From contig CAJKRH010000017.1 of NCBI GenBank assembly GCA_905202255.1, forward strand, positions 1 through 37,768: a stretch of 37,768 nt of DNA. Reading direction: 5' to 3'. Source of the DNA: an uncultured Ruminococcus sp. (lineage in GTDB: Bacteria > Bacillota > Clostridia > Oscillospirales > CAG-272). Below are positions 25,462 to 32,675 of this stretch, piece after piece (position 1 is the stretch's first letter; the number at the start of each line of letters is the position of its first letter). The position numbers were made by a program, and so were the translations under genes. A model generated the notes under the pieces. It was not told the origin of the DNA and searched no databases. It was given only the letters and a program-made list of their open reading frames with translations.

Positions 25462-26621
25462 TGCCGAGCATAAAGACACGCGAATCCCTGAGAACCATAA
25501 AAACCTTTGACCGGGCGAAAGCGCTCGGTCAAAAGGTTAAAAATGGGGCAGGGGAGATAAAAGAGTACGGCGAAGAATTACAGAACACGCGCTACGGGAG
25601 TGCAAACGAATATGCCGGCAATGCGGTTGAGAACACCGAAAGGCGCACGGCAAGAAATGTTGCCTATGGTGCAGGTAAGATCGGGAATTGGGGACTGAAA
25701 GAAACGCGAAAGAACATCCTGAAATGGCGCAGCCGTCCGAAGAAGTTCAAAGTGAAAGTACAGCAGCTGAAACAGCTTCCCGCTCCCAAGCGCCCGGCTT
25801 TACCACCTGCGAAAACAACGGCAAAAACGGCGCAGAAAGGTGTAAAAACTGCACAGCAAACAGCTAAGGCAACAGTGAAAGCCGCAAAGGTGACCGTAAA
25901 AGCCGCGCAGAGGGCGGCACAGGCGGCAAAAGCAGCGGCGAAGGCAACCGTGAAGTTTGTAAAGGTTGCGGCAAAAGCCATTGTTGCCGCCGTAAAAGCT
26001 ACGGTAGCGGCAATCAAGGGAATTGTAGCGGCAATTGCCGCAGGCGGTTGGATTGCCGTTGTGGTCATTCTCCTGATTTGTATGATCGGACTTGTGGTAG
26101 GATCGGTGTTCGGCATTTTTGCTCCAAGTCCTGACAATGAAAACGGTATCACGATTGTTCAGACTGTACGCGAAGCAAATGCGGAATACGAGGCACAGAT
26201 TTCAGAGATAAAGAGCCGATACGACTACGATATGTGCTTTGTATCGGTTGAGCCGAGCGAATGGAGTCTTGCTATCGCTGTATATGCCGTCAAGACGAAT
26301 CGGACAGAAGATGTCGTGACCTTTGACGATGAAAAAGCGGAAGTTTTGAAAGAGGTTTATCGCAGTTTGAATCGTATGGGCGTCCATACGGAGCATATCA
26401 CGGTGAAAGAAACGCACTTGGAAACACAGGAGGACGGAAGCGTTGTCCCGGTTGAGCAGGAGGTTGTGAAAACTTATTTGTATATTGAAACCGTTCCTTT
26501 AACCGCAGAAGAAGCGGCGAACCTTTACGGCTTTGATGCGAAGCAAAGGGAACAGCTTGGAGAATTGCTCTCCGATAAGAGTAAAGAGATGTGGGATTCA
26601 CTTTTAATGGGATTGTCATGA
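25461..26621 (+). CDS. CD1108-type membrane protein lacking its C-terminal hydrolase domain
   Basis: A 386-residue protein. A charged N-terminus is followed by a lysine/alanine-rich helical stretch (about residues 115-190) and one strong membrane helix (near 205-225). A VirB8-like outer part starts at VQTVREANAEYEAQISEIKSR. Full CD1108-family proteins continue into a CHAP or NlpC-type cell-wall hydrolase; this one stops about where that domain should begin (LLSDKSKEMWDSLLMGLS). The start was set at the ATG overlapping the VirB4 stop. The integrase gene follows 55 bases later, so the domain was probably removed by the same deletion process. Confidence 0.75.
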   Translation: MPSIKTRESLRTIKTFDRAKALGQKVKNGAGEIKEYGEELQNTRYGSANEYAGNAVENTERRTARNVAYGAGKIGNWGLKETRKNILKWRSRPKKFKVKVQQLKQLPAPKRPALPPAKTTAKTAQKGVKTAQQTAKATVKAAKVTVKAAQRAAQAAKAAAKATVKFVKVAAKAIVAAVKATVAAIKGIVAAIAAGGWIAVVVILLICMIGLVVGSVFGIFAPSPDNENGITIVQTVREANAEYEAQISEIKSRYDYDMCFVSVEPSEWSLAIAVYAVKTNRTEDVVTFDDEKAEVLKEVYRSLNRMGVHTEHITVKETHLETQEDGSVVPVEQEVVKTYLYIETVPLTAEEAANLYGFDAKQREQLGELLSDKSKEMWDSLLMGLS

Positions 26622-26676
26622 GTAAATCGGTTCATCTTGATACAATATAATTATTACAAGAAAAGGAGCAAAAAAT

Positions 26677-27600
26677 ATGCAAACAAAAAATTGGTTTCAC
26701 GAGTGGTTAGAACACTATGTGAAACCTGCGTCGAAGCAAAAAACTTATATTCTGTACTGCGAGTTGACAGAGCAACATATCCTGCCGAAGTTTGGTGAGA
26801 TGGAGCTTGAGGGTATTACGCCGTTGATCCTGCAACGATATATATCCGAACTGTTGGAGCATGGGAATCTGCGAACAGGCGGTGGACTCTCCGCAAGCTC
26901 CGTCAATGCAATCATCACCGTAATACAAAGTTCTCTGAAGGTTGCCTACAACCTCGGATACCTTGAAGCCTATACCGCAGACAAAGTCAAACGACCACGG
27001 ATTCAGGAAAAACAAATAGAATGCTTCACCCCTGCCGAACAAAAGAAGATTGAACAGGCGGTATTGACGGATAAACGCCCGAAGATGTTCGGTATTATCC
27101 TCTGCCTTTACACTGGACTGCGAATCGGAGAGCTTCTTGCCTTGGAATGGTCAGATATAGACTTCTTAAAGGGCGAACTGACCGTCAGCAAGACCTGCCA
27201 CGATGCTAAGACGGAAAACGGGTACAAGCGGATCACCGACACGCCGAAAACAACAACCTCTCGCCGTGTGATTCCAATCCCGCGACAGGTACTGCCGATC
27301 CTGCGTGAGCAAAAGAAAAAGTCCCGATCCACCTATGTGGTGGGCGAGGACAAATTGCAGTCGGTGCGGTCTTATCAATATAGCTTCAGTCTGCTATTGA
27401 AAAAACTCGGTATTCCGCATCGCGGTTTTCACGCCCTGCGACATACCTTTGCGACAAGGGCGCTTGAATGCGGGATGGATGTCAAAACGCTATCGGAGAT
27501 ACTTGGGCATAAGAATTCGGTGGTTACGCTGAACCGCTATGCGCATAGTCTGATGCCGCATAAACACGAGGCAATGAACCGCCTCGGCAAACTGTTTTGA
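26677..27600 (+). CDS. Tyrosine recombinase (integrase)
   Basis: A 307-residue phage/transposon-type integrase. The N-terminal core-binding domain spans about residues 1-105, and the catalytic domain carries the full set R149 (TGLRIGELLAL), K172, H252-x-x-R255 (HALRHTFATR), H278 (LGHKN) and the nucleophile Y288 (NRYAHS). It lacks the extra arm-binding domain of longer integrases such as Tn916 Int. AAGGAG precedes the ATG. It appears intact although the transfer genes around it are damaged. It lies at the right end of the element and faces a cluster of palindromes. Confidence 0.92.
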   Translation: MQTKNWFHEWLEHYVKPASKQKTYILYCELTEQHILPKFGEMELEGITPLILQRYISELLEHGNLRTGGGLSASSVNAIITVIQSSLKVAYNLGYLEAYTADKVKRPRIQEKQIECFTPAEQKKIEQAVLTDKRPKMFGIILCLYTGLRIGELLALEWSDIDFLKGELTVSKTCHDAKTENGYKRITDTPKTTTSRRVIPIPRQVLPILREQKKKSRSTYVVGEDKLQSVRSYQYSFSLLLKKLGIPHRGFHALRHTFATRALECGMDVKTLSEILGHKNSVVTLNRYAHSLMPHKHEAMNRLGKLF

Positions 27601-27603
27601 TAC

Positions 27604-27801
27604 TCACCTATTGTTATAATAGGTGAAATTCTTACAAATATTCTTACGCCTATGTAATCAAAAATGAAAATTTTCATCAATGTTCTTTTGATAGCAGTAT
27701 TGATTTGTTGACATTTGGAGAGTTTTTGTGATATAATACCTATGAATTAGTCACCTATTATAACAATAGGTGAAATAATCTTTTTTTATTTTTTCGCCTA
27801 T
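27604..27801. repeat. Paired 23-bp palindromes and CCTAT motif cluster
   Basis: Imperfect palindromes of 23 bases at 27604-27626 and 27751-27773 are exact reverse complements of each other (TCACCTATT arms). The heptamer N-N-CCTAT recurs at 27605, 27647, 27737, 27752 and 27795. The second palindrome lies just after the transcription start expected from the promoter at 27708-27737. They may be operators of the XRE regulator or binding sites of the integrase. Confidence 0.75.
27708..27737 (+). promoter_or_regulatory. Promoter of the XRE regulator gene
   Basis: Consensus TTGACA (27708-27713) and TATAAT (27732-27737) with an 18-base spacer. A 23-bp palindrome begins 13 bases after the -10, as expected for an autoregulated gene. 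Confidence 0.82.
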
Positions 27802-27849
27802 TATCAAGGATATACTGATATGAATGCTTAATTAAATCAAGAGGTGTAT

Positions 27850-28224
27850 ATGAAAAATAATTTGAGGCTTTTCAGAGATGCGGCGGGTCTTCAGATGAGT
27901 GATATATCAAAATTATTGAATATCAGAGTCGATAGATACCGTCAGTATGAAAAGGGAAATATGCTTATGCCAAATGCGATTTTGATTATGGTTTCCCAAA
28001 TATATAATATACCGATTTGCTTTTTGTTTTGCAGCAGTAGCGATATTGATGACAATACAATCGAATACTTAAATGGTATTTCAAAATTAGACCACAGCGA
28101 CAAAATCTTAGTGCTCATTAAAAATTTAACAGGCGCAGAATTGACAAAGCTATCATATCATCAAATAGCCAAAATAATCAATGGAATAGAAGATATGTTG
28201 AACAATCTGAATATGTATTTGTAA
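27850..28224 (+). CDS. XRE-family helix-turn-helix regulator
   Basis: A 124-residue DNA-binding protein. Residues 3-58 form the HTH (LRLFRDAAGLQMSDISKLL, then the recognition helix area RVDRYRQYEKGNMLMPN). The C-terminal half is helical and may mediate dimerisation. The start ATG follows AGAGGTG; a GTG two codons earlier lies within that site. It is AT-rich like the agr island and stands convergent to agrD. It may control itself, the integrase region or the agr operon through the palindromes before it (inference). Confidence 0.8.
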   Translation: MKNNLRLFRDAAGLQMSDISKLLNIRVDRYRQYEKGNMLMPNAILIMVSQIYNIPICFLFCSSSDIDDNTIEYLNGISKLDHSDKILVLIKNLTGAELTKLSYHQIAKIINGIEDMLNNLNMYL

Positions 28225-28227
28225 ATG

Positions 28228-28258
28228 AAAAGGCGGGCTCATAGCGAGCACGCCTTTT
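28228..28258. terminator. Bidirectional terminator between XRE gene and agrD
   Basis: AAAAGGCG-GCTC pairs with GAGC-CGCCTTTT with one internal mismatch and a five-base loop. A and T runs at the ends serve both strands. Confidence 0.8.
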
Positions 28259-28263
28259 ACCTG

Positions 28264-28404
28264 TTATTTTCGGTAAGCATCCATTTCTTCGGGAACTTCA
28301 GGCTGATAATAATATAGCAGACAAGCTGAATTGAGCGTTCCTATGCCTACCAAAAGCGCCAGTGCGGGGAGAAGTGCTGATAATTTTTTGATGAGTTTTT
28401 TCAT
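28264..28404 (-). CDS. agrD: AgrD-type autoinducing peptide precursor
   Basis: A 46-residue signal-peptide precursor. The amphipathic N-terminus MKKLIKKLSALLPALALL docks at the membrane. NSACLLYY (Cys28 to Tyr32 as a five-residue thiolactone ring) is the presumed signal and resembles the clostridial SACLWFT type. The charged tail YQPEVPEE with its conserved proline/glutamate is removed by AgrB. GGAGG precedes the ATG, which overlaps the agrB stop by four bases. Exact ends of the mature signal cannot be read from sequence. It is the last gene of the agr operon. Confidence 0.88.
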   Translation of the reverse strand: MKKLIKKLSALLPALALLVGIGTLNSACLLYYYQPEVPEEMDAYRK

Positions 28405-28991
28405 GTTATCCTCCGATGTTTTTGTATTTTTGCACTCAGCAACGATATCGTAGCTGAAACTGTGCCGAACATATAGCCAAACAGTACTGTATTGTAAGGA
28501 ATCCAATTCGTGCATGTTATCACAGCTACTGAGAAAACAACAATACAATACAGTCTGCTTTTAATCCGAAATTTATTATACTCATTTCCCTTAAAAGGTT
28601 TGTTGGGATGGTCAACAGGCGCAAATATGAATATTGCAATTGAGCAAAAGAGCAGACCTATTGACATAAAAATCGGATTTTTTGCAATTGATACATACTT
28701 TAGTAACGCAACAAAAGCAAGATGATTTAATGCAAAGAGCAAATGACATTTTAAATATGTTTTCGCATGGTATCCACCGCACAGCTTTCTGATGATAAAA
28801 AAACCAAGCCAAAAAAATAAAGAGGGAAAGATAGAATCGCTAACCGCAGCAATTACAATAAATATGATAGTATAGACAATCGTAGAGAATAAAACTTCAA
28901 AACCATATCTGTAAACAGCCCTTTTTTCTTCAGTTATTATACCTTTTTGAATATATTGTTCAGTTATGTTTTGAGCAAGTTTGTTATACAA
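28401..28991 (-). CDS. agrB: AgrB-type peptide processing membrane protease
   Basis: A 196-residue membrane cysteine endopeptidase that cuts AgrD and forms its thiolactone ring. About five to six hydrophobic helices are present. The catalytic pair is H75 and C82 in CGGYHAKTYLKC, the family hallmark. I chose a TTG start seven bases after GGAGGG; an ATG nine bases further upstream lies inside that ribosome site. Part of the ribosome site is inside a strong hairpin in the leader, so translation may be controlled. Confidence 0.92.
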   Translation of the reverse strand: MYNKLAQNITEQYIQKGIITEEKRAVYRYGFEVLFSTIVYTIIFIVIAAVSDSIFPSLFFWLGFFIIRKLCGGYHAKTYLKCHLLFALNHLAFVALLKYVSIAKNPIFMSIGLLFCSIAIFIFAPVDHPNKPFKGNEYNKFRIKSRLYCIVVFSVAVITCTNWIPYNTVLFGYMFGTVSATISLLSAKIQKHRRIT

Positions 28992-29000
28992 TAAAAATCC

Positions 29001-29040
29001 CTCCATAACAATGTTTATTAAATAATACATTATTATGGAG
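29001..29040 (-). promoter_or_regulatory. RNA hairpin covering the agrB ribosome site
   Basis: In the minus-strand transcript a 13-base arm (CTCCATAATAATG) pairs fully with CATTGTTATGGAG, one pair being G-U, around a 14-base AT loop. The second arm contains the first four bases of the GGAGGG ribosome site. GGATTTTT follows, so a weak terminator or processing site is an alternative. Confidence 0.7.
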
Positions 29041-29081
29041 AGATTATCAATATGTTGTGCCTGTTCGTCGACTTAAAATGC

Positions 29082-30383
29082 TTAATCGTTGTTGTCAATT
29101 AGAATTGTTGTTTGAAATTCATTGTTTTCGCACTTAAACGCGACATTTCCGTGATATTTTGCCACTATGCTTTTTATACTGAGAATTCCAAATCCATGCA
29201 GATTGGAATCGTTTTTTGTAGTGTTGAGATTTTCTGTGTCAACATTATGCTCAGTAGGATTTTTTATATTGATTATTACGTAACCGTTCTGTGTGGCTAT
29301 ATACAATTGAACAATTTTCGCTCTATCTGTAACCTTATCGGTTGCTTCTATTGCATTATCCAAAGCGTTTCCTAACGCAATAGCCAAATCTATTGGCGAA
29401 ATGTTGATTTTATCTATATTTCTATAGGAATAATCTATTTCAATTCCCATAGTTTTTGCTTCATCGGTTTTGCTGCTTATGATTAGGTGCAATATTCCGT
29501 TTTGACTATTCTGCGAGATAGCCGAATTACTGACGACGGAGTATTCATTCCTTAAAGATGACAGTGCGTTTTCGAATTTCTTATTTTCGATTGCATCAAT
29601 CAGCCCAAGTATGTAATTTTTTTGATCGTGGCGAATCTTTAATAAGTCTTTTTGATAAGTTAAGAGTTGTTGGTATTGCTCCTCCTGCTTTTTAATGATT
29701 TCGGCTGCCATTTTGATCTGTGCGTCTTTTATTGTGTCGTTGTATATGCTGTCAATAATATCAAACATGAAGATATTCGATAGTATTAAAAGAGAATAGC
29801 AAAGCAAAGTTGCAATGACGAGGGAGTTGTTGTCTTTTTGAATTAAAATAAAGTAATTATACTGTAATAGCATAACTGCCATTGTCGACAAAGGGACGAG
29901 AATAATGAAAAATGTACTTTTTCTGAAACGGCCGAACAGGAGCTTGTGTTTGCTTAACTTAAACATAATAACGAAAAGATACGCAAGAAATTTAGAAAGA
30001 AATAAGCCCATTATATAGTAGACACCCGTGCGTCCTGTTCCCAAATCTATGGAGAAAATAATGGATATTGCTCCGGCTACAATTATTTCTGCAATAACTG
30101 AAATAGCGAATATTAAAAGTGGCATAATCAAATGGTTATACCATTTCATATCAAATAGCAAGGATATTGATATTACGAGCACAAAGAGTATTGACATATT
30201 GATGATGCGATTTTCAGCAAATGTCAATGTGAGGGTAAATAGTACTGTTATTAGCGTCAAGCATAATAATGTAATTAGCTTTTTGGCTTTTCTGGGTGCA
30301 ATAGCGCTGTAGAACAAGAAAAATGAATAAACAGTCAATGCGGCGCTTAAACCATTCAATAATATGTTTTGAAGTAGAGTCAT
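29082..30383 (-). CDS. agrC: AgrC-type sensor histidine kinase
   Basis: A 433-residue receptor kinase for the cyclic peptide signal. About six membrane helices occupy residues 1-210. A coiled helix with the phospho-accepting H252 (KIRHDQKNYILGL) follows, and the GHKL ATP-binding domain has the N-box IDLAIALGNALDNAIEAT and the G-box LHGFGILSIKSIV. This is the HPK10 (AgrC) architecture. The ATG overlaps the agrA stop by four bases, and GGAGAAAAA precedes it. Confidence 0.93.
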   Translation of the reverse strand: MTLLQNILLNGLSAALTVYSFFLFYSAIAPRKAKKLITLLCLTLITVLFTLTLTFAENRIINMSILFVLVISISLLFDMKWYNHLIMPLLIFAISVIAEIIVAGAISIIFSIDLGTGRTGVYYIMGLFLSKFLAYLFVIMFKLSKHKLLFGRFRKSTFFIILVPLSTMAVMLLQYNYFILIQKDNNSLVIATLLCYSLLILSNIFMFDIIDSIYNDTIKDAQIKMAAEIIKKQEEQYQQLLTYQKDLLKIRHDQKNYILGLIDAIENKKFENALSSLRNEYSVVSNSAISQNSQNGILHLIISSKTDEAKTMGIEIDYSYRNIDKINISPIDLAIALGNALDNAIEATDKVTDRAKIVQLYIATQNGYVIINIKNPTEHNVDTENLNTTKNDSNLHGFGILSIKSIVAKYHGNVAFKCENNEFQTTILIDNND

Positions 30384-31078
30384 AAGTTTTTCTCCATAAA
30401 ATCGGCGTATCTGGTTATTACTTCTGTTTTCTTTCTGACGCTTATCGGCACTTTGTTGCTGTTGGTCAATATTATCATGTAATCATCTATTTTATAGATT
30501 TTCTTTAGATTAACTATATATCCCTGATGTACCTGATAAAATTCGAAGTCTTTTAATTCAGAATATGCATCTGACAGGTTTGCTGATATTTCAATATCTT
30601 CGCCTTCAATATGATAGATCAAATGCTTTTTGACGCATTCAATGTAGTAGATATCAGAAATCGAAATCCTGCGAGGCGTTTTTCTTTGTTGAATGATAAT
30701 GTATTTTCTATTTATCTTCAGCTTATCGTAAGCTCTTTTCAAAACGGTAAAAAACTTCTCTTTTGAGCAGTCTTTCATTAAATAATAAAATGCATCACAG
30801 TCATAAGATTCGACGGCATATTGAGGATAACTGGTATAGAATATAATAATTACATCGCTACCAGATTCTCTGATTCTTTTGCCGATCTTAATTCCATCGT
30901 CTCCTGGCATATCAATATCCAATATAATGATGTCGGCTTTGTTTCCATCATTGAGCTCGCTGCAAAGCTCTTGACCATTGGAGTATTTGCTTATTATTGC
31001 GTTGCGGTCATATTCAAAGCAAAGGTTTTCAAGCTTATCTAGTTCATTTTTTAAATCGTCGCATATAGATATTTTCAT
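30380..31078 (-). CDS. agrA: AgrA-type LytTR response regulator
   Basis: A 232-residue regulator. The receiver domain has ICDD at the start, phospho-acceptor D54 in IILDIDMPG and the lysine of YYLMKDCS. The C-terminal LytTR DNA-binding domain (about residues 130-228) has ISDIYYIECVKKHLIYH and FYQVHQGYIVNLKKI. It should activate promoters with paired LytTR sites on phosphorylation by AgrC. It is the first gene of the operon, opposite to the classical B-D-C-A order. Its own promoter lies in the region shared with the RiPP operon. Confidence 0.93.
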   Translation of the reverse strand: MKISICDDLKNELDKLENLCFEYDRNAIISKYSNGQELCSELNDGNKADIIILDIDMPGDDGIKIGKRIRESGSDVIIIFYTSYPQYAVESYDCDAFYYLMKDCSKEKFFTVLKRAYDKLKINRKYIIIQQRKTPRRISISDIYYIECVKKHLIYHIEGEDIEISANLSDAYSELKDFEFYQVHQGYIVNLKKIYKIDDYMIILTNSNKVPISVRKKTEVITRYADFMEKNL

Positions 31079-31123
31079 TTTTGAGTCCTTTCCTTATCGT
31101 TTGGCTTGTGATATTACGAAAAT

Positions 31124-31152
31124 ATTATAACATATCTGATAAAAAAAGTAAA
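31124..31152 (-). promoter_or_regulatory. Promoter of the agr operon
   Basis: On the minus strand TTTACT (31147-31152), 17-base spacer and TATAAT (31124-31129) precede agrA by about 45 bases. Confidence 0.7.
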
Positions 31153-31409
31153 TAGCCATAATATATCAGTATATCGGTTTACCCAACGAATAGGCGAGTT
31201 AAGTCGACACTTGTCCAAAACTGTTGAAATTGGCAAAGAAGCATGCTAATATGATGCTGGAATTAAAATTGTTTGTGACATTTCTATAAAATATAAGACT
31301 TGGCGTAAGTTGATGTTTGAAAAAAGCGAATATTTGGATGGTACCAACTTGGGTTACAATTTTATATTATAAGAATTGTTATAATTCAAAAAAATTAAGG
31401 AGATGTTTT
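31153..31409 (+). promoter_or_regulatory. Divergent control region between agrA and metK
   Basis: The 331-base gap between divergent operons. TATAAT at 31380-31385 is a likely -10 for metK, with no good -35 (CAATTT at 31357-31362), as expected for an activator-dependent promoter. TAAGTTGAT at 31306-31314 fits the LytTR half-site pattern; partial matches lie at 31195-31203, 31220-31228 and, on the other strand, 31343-31351. A well-spaced direct repeat was not found, so AgrA binding is a hypothesis. Confidence 0.45.
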
Positions 31410-32606
31410 ATGGGAAGAAAACTATTTACATCAGAGTCAGTTACAGAAGGTCACCCTGATAAAATGTGCGATCAAATTTCCGATGCGATACTGGATGCAT
31501 TTTTGAGAGACGATCCGGAAAGCAGAGTTGCTTGCGAAGTTGCAGCTACTACAGGTATGATATTCATTTTTGGAGAAATTTCCTCCAATGCGGTTGTTGA
31601 TTGTACAAAGATTGCCCGTGATGTTGTAAGGAGAATTGGATATACATCTTCTGAGATGGGGTTTGATGCTGACACTTGTTCAATAGTGACTGCTATCGGT
31701 AAGCAATCTTGTAATATTGCGCAAGGAGTTAATCACTCAAGTGATTCGGGAGAAATCGGAGCTGGAGATCAGGGAATGGTGTTTGGATATGCTTGCAATG
31801 AAACGCCGGAATTTATGCCACTTTCTATTTCTTTGGCACATAAACTTGCTCAAAAACTTGCCGAAGTAAGAAAGAACGGCGAAATAGTAGGGCTTAGACC
31901 TGATGGGAAGACTCAGGTTACAATTGAATATGATGAAGATAAACCCGTTAAAGTTGATACAGTTATCGTTTCCGCTCAGCACGACCCGGAAGTTGATATG
32001 GCGGAGTTGAAAAAAATGATATTTGAAAAGATAGTTATTCCTACCATACCGTTTGAGTACTATAGGAATGGCTTGAAACTATATGTTAATCCTACAGGGT
32101 GCTTTGAAATTGGCGGACCTCATGGAGACAGCGGTCTTACCGGAAGAAAAATTATTGTGGATACATATGGCGGGCATTCAAAACATGGTGGCGGCGCTTT
32201 TTCGGGAAAAGATCCCACCAAGGTTGACCGTAGTGCTGCCTATATGGCAAGATATATTGCGAAAAATATTGTGGCGGCCGAATTAGCAAAAAAATGTGAG
32301 ATTCAAATTTCATACGCCATAGGAATGTCGAAGCCGGTTTCAATCTATGTGGATACATTTGGTACTAGTGAATATACAAACGATCTTATTAAAAATATTA
32401 TAGAAAAAGTATTTGACTTGAGACCTGGTGCTATTGTTGATACACTTGACTTAAAAAGACCAATGTATGAAAATATTGCATGCTATGGTCACATGGGACG
32501 ATCTGATGTTGATCTGCCTTGGGAAAAGACAGATAAGATTGATGAGATTAATTCTGTATTATATGGATTGTTGGGTACAAGTGTTGAGAGAATTAAATCA
32601 AAGTAA
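31410..32606 (+). CDS. metK: S-adenosylmethionine synthetase in a RiPP operon
   Basis: A 398-residue enzyme that makes SAM from methionine and ATP. The motifs TEGHPDKMCDQISDAILD, GAGDQGMVFGYA, and GGPHGDSGLTGRKIIVDTYGG with its following GGGAFSGKDPTKVDRS are complete, with normal length, so it should be active. The frame is open 31 codons upstream, but AAGGAG lies seven bases before the ATG chosen. Its base composition is AT-rich like the island and unlike the host genes. It starts the plus-strand series leading to two radical SAM enzymes, so I infer a dedicated SAM supply. Confidence 0.96.
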   Translation: MGRKLFTSESVTEGHPDKMCDQISDAILDAFLRDDPESRVACEVAATTGMIFIFGEISSNAVVDCTKIARDVVRRIGYTSSEMGFDADTCSIVTAIGKQSCNIAQGVNHSSDSGEIGAGDQGMVFGYACNETPEFMPLSISLAHKLAQKLAEVRKNGEIVGLRPDGKTQVTIEYDEDKPVKVDTVIVSAQHDPEVDMAELKKMIFEKIVIPTIPFEYYRNGLKLYVNPTGCFEIGGPHGDSGLTGRKIIVDTYGGHSKHGGGAFSGKDPTKVDRSAAYMARYIAKNIVAAELAKKCEIQISYAIGMSKPVSIYVDTFGTSEYTNDLIKNIIEKVFDLRPGAIVDTLDLKRPMYENIACYGHMGRSDVDLPWEKTDKIDEINSVLYGLLGTSVERIKSK

Positions 32607-32675
32607 GGCGTGGATAAGTTTTTACTTTTGAAGTTTTTTGCAGTTAATAAAAATTAATATATTAAGGAGAAAAAT

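Larger units (their letters stand above)
21090..27660 (+). mobile_element. Degenerate integrative conjugative element remnant
   Basis: Genes of a clostridial conjugative element (small accessory proteins, ParB-like, VirB4-type ATPase, CD1108-type membrane protein, tyrosine integrase) lie in one direction between the tRNA-Leu gene and the AT-rich agr island. Relaxase, coupling protein and most secretion genes are missing, and two remaining transfer proteins are truncated. Borders are approximate, because no exact att duplication of the tRNA 3' end was seen. Base use is intermediate between the host part and the AT-rich island. Confidence 0.7.

Noticed and set aside
25800..26040. Lysine/alanine repeats as a DNA repeat element
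   Set aside because: They are low-complexity coding sequence typical of CD1108-type proteins.
31317..31409. Upstream extension of metK by 31 codons
   Set aside because: MetK proteins start near GRKLFTSESVTEG, and the ribosome site fits only the later ATG; the extension covers the likely promoter.
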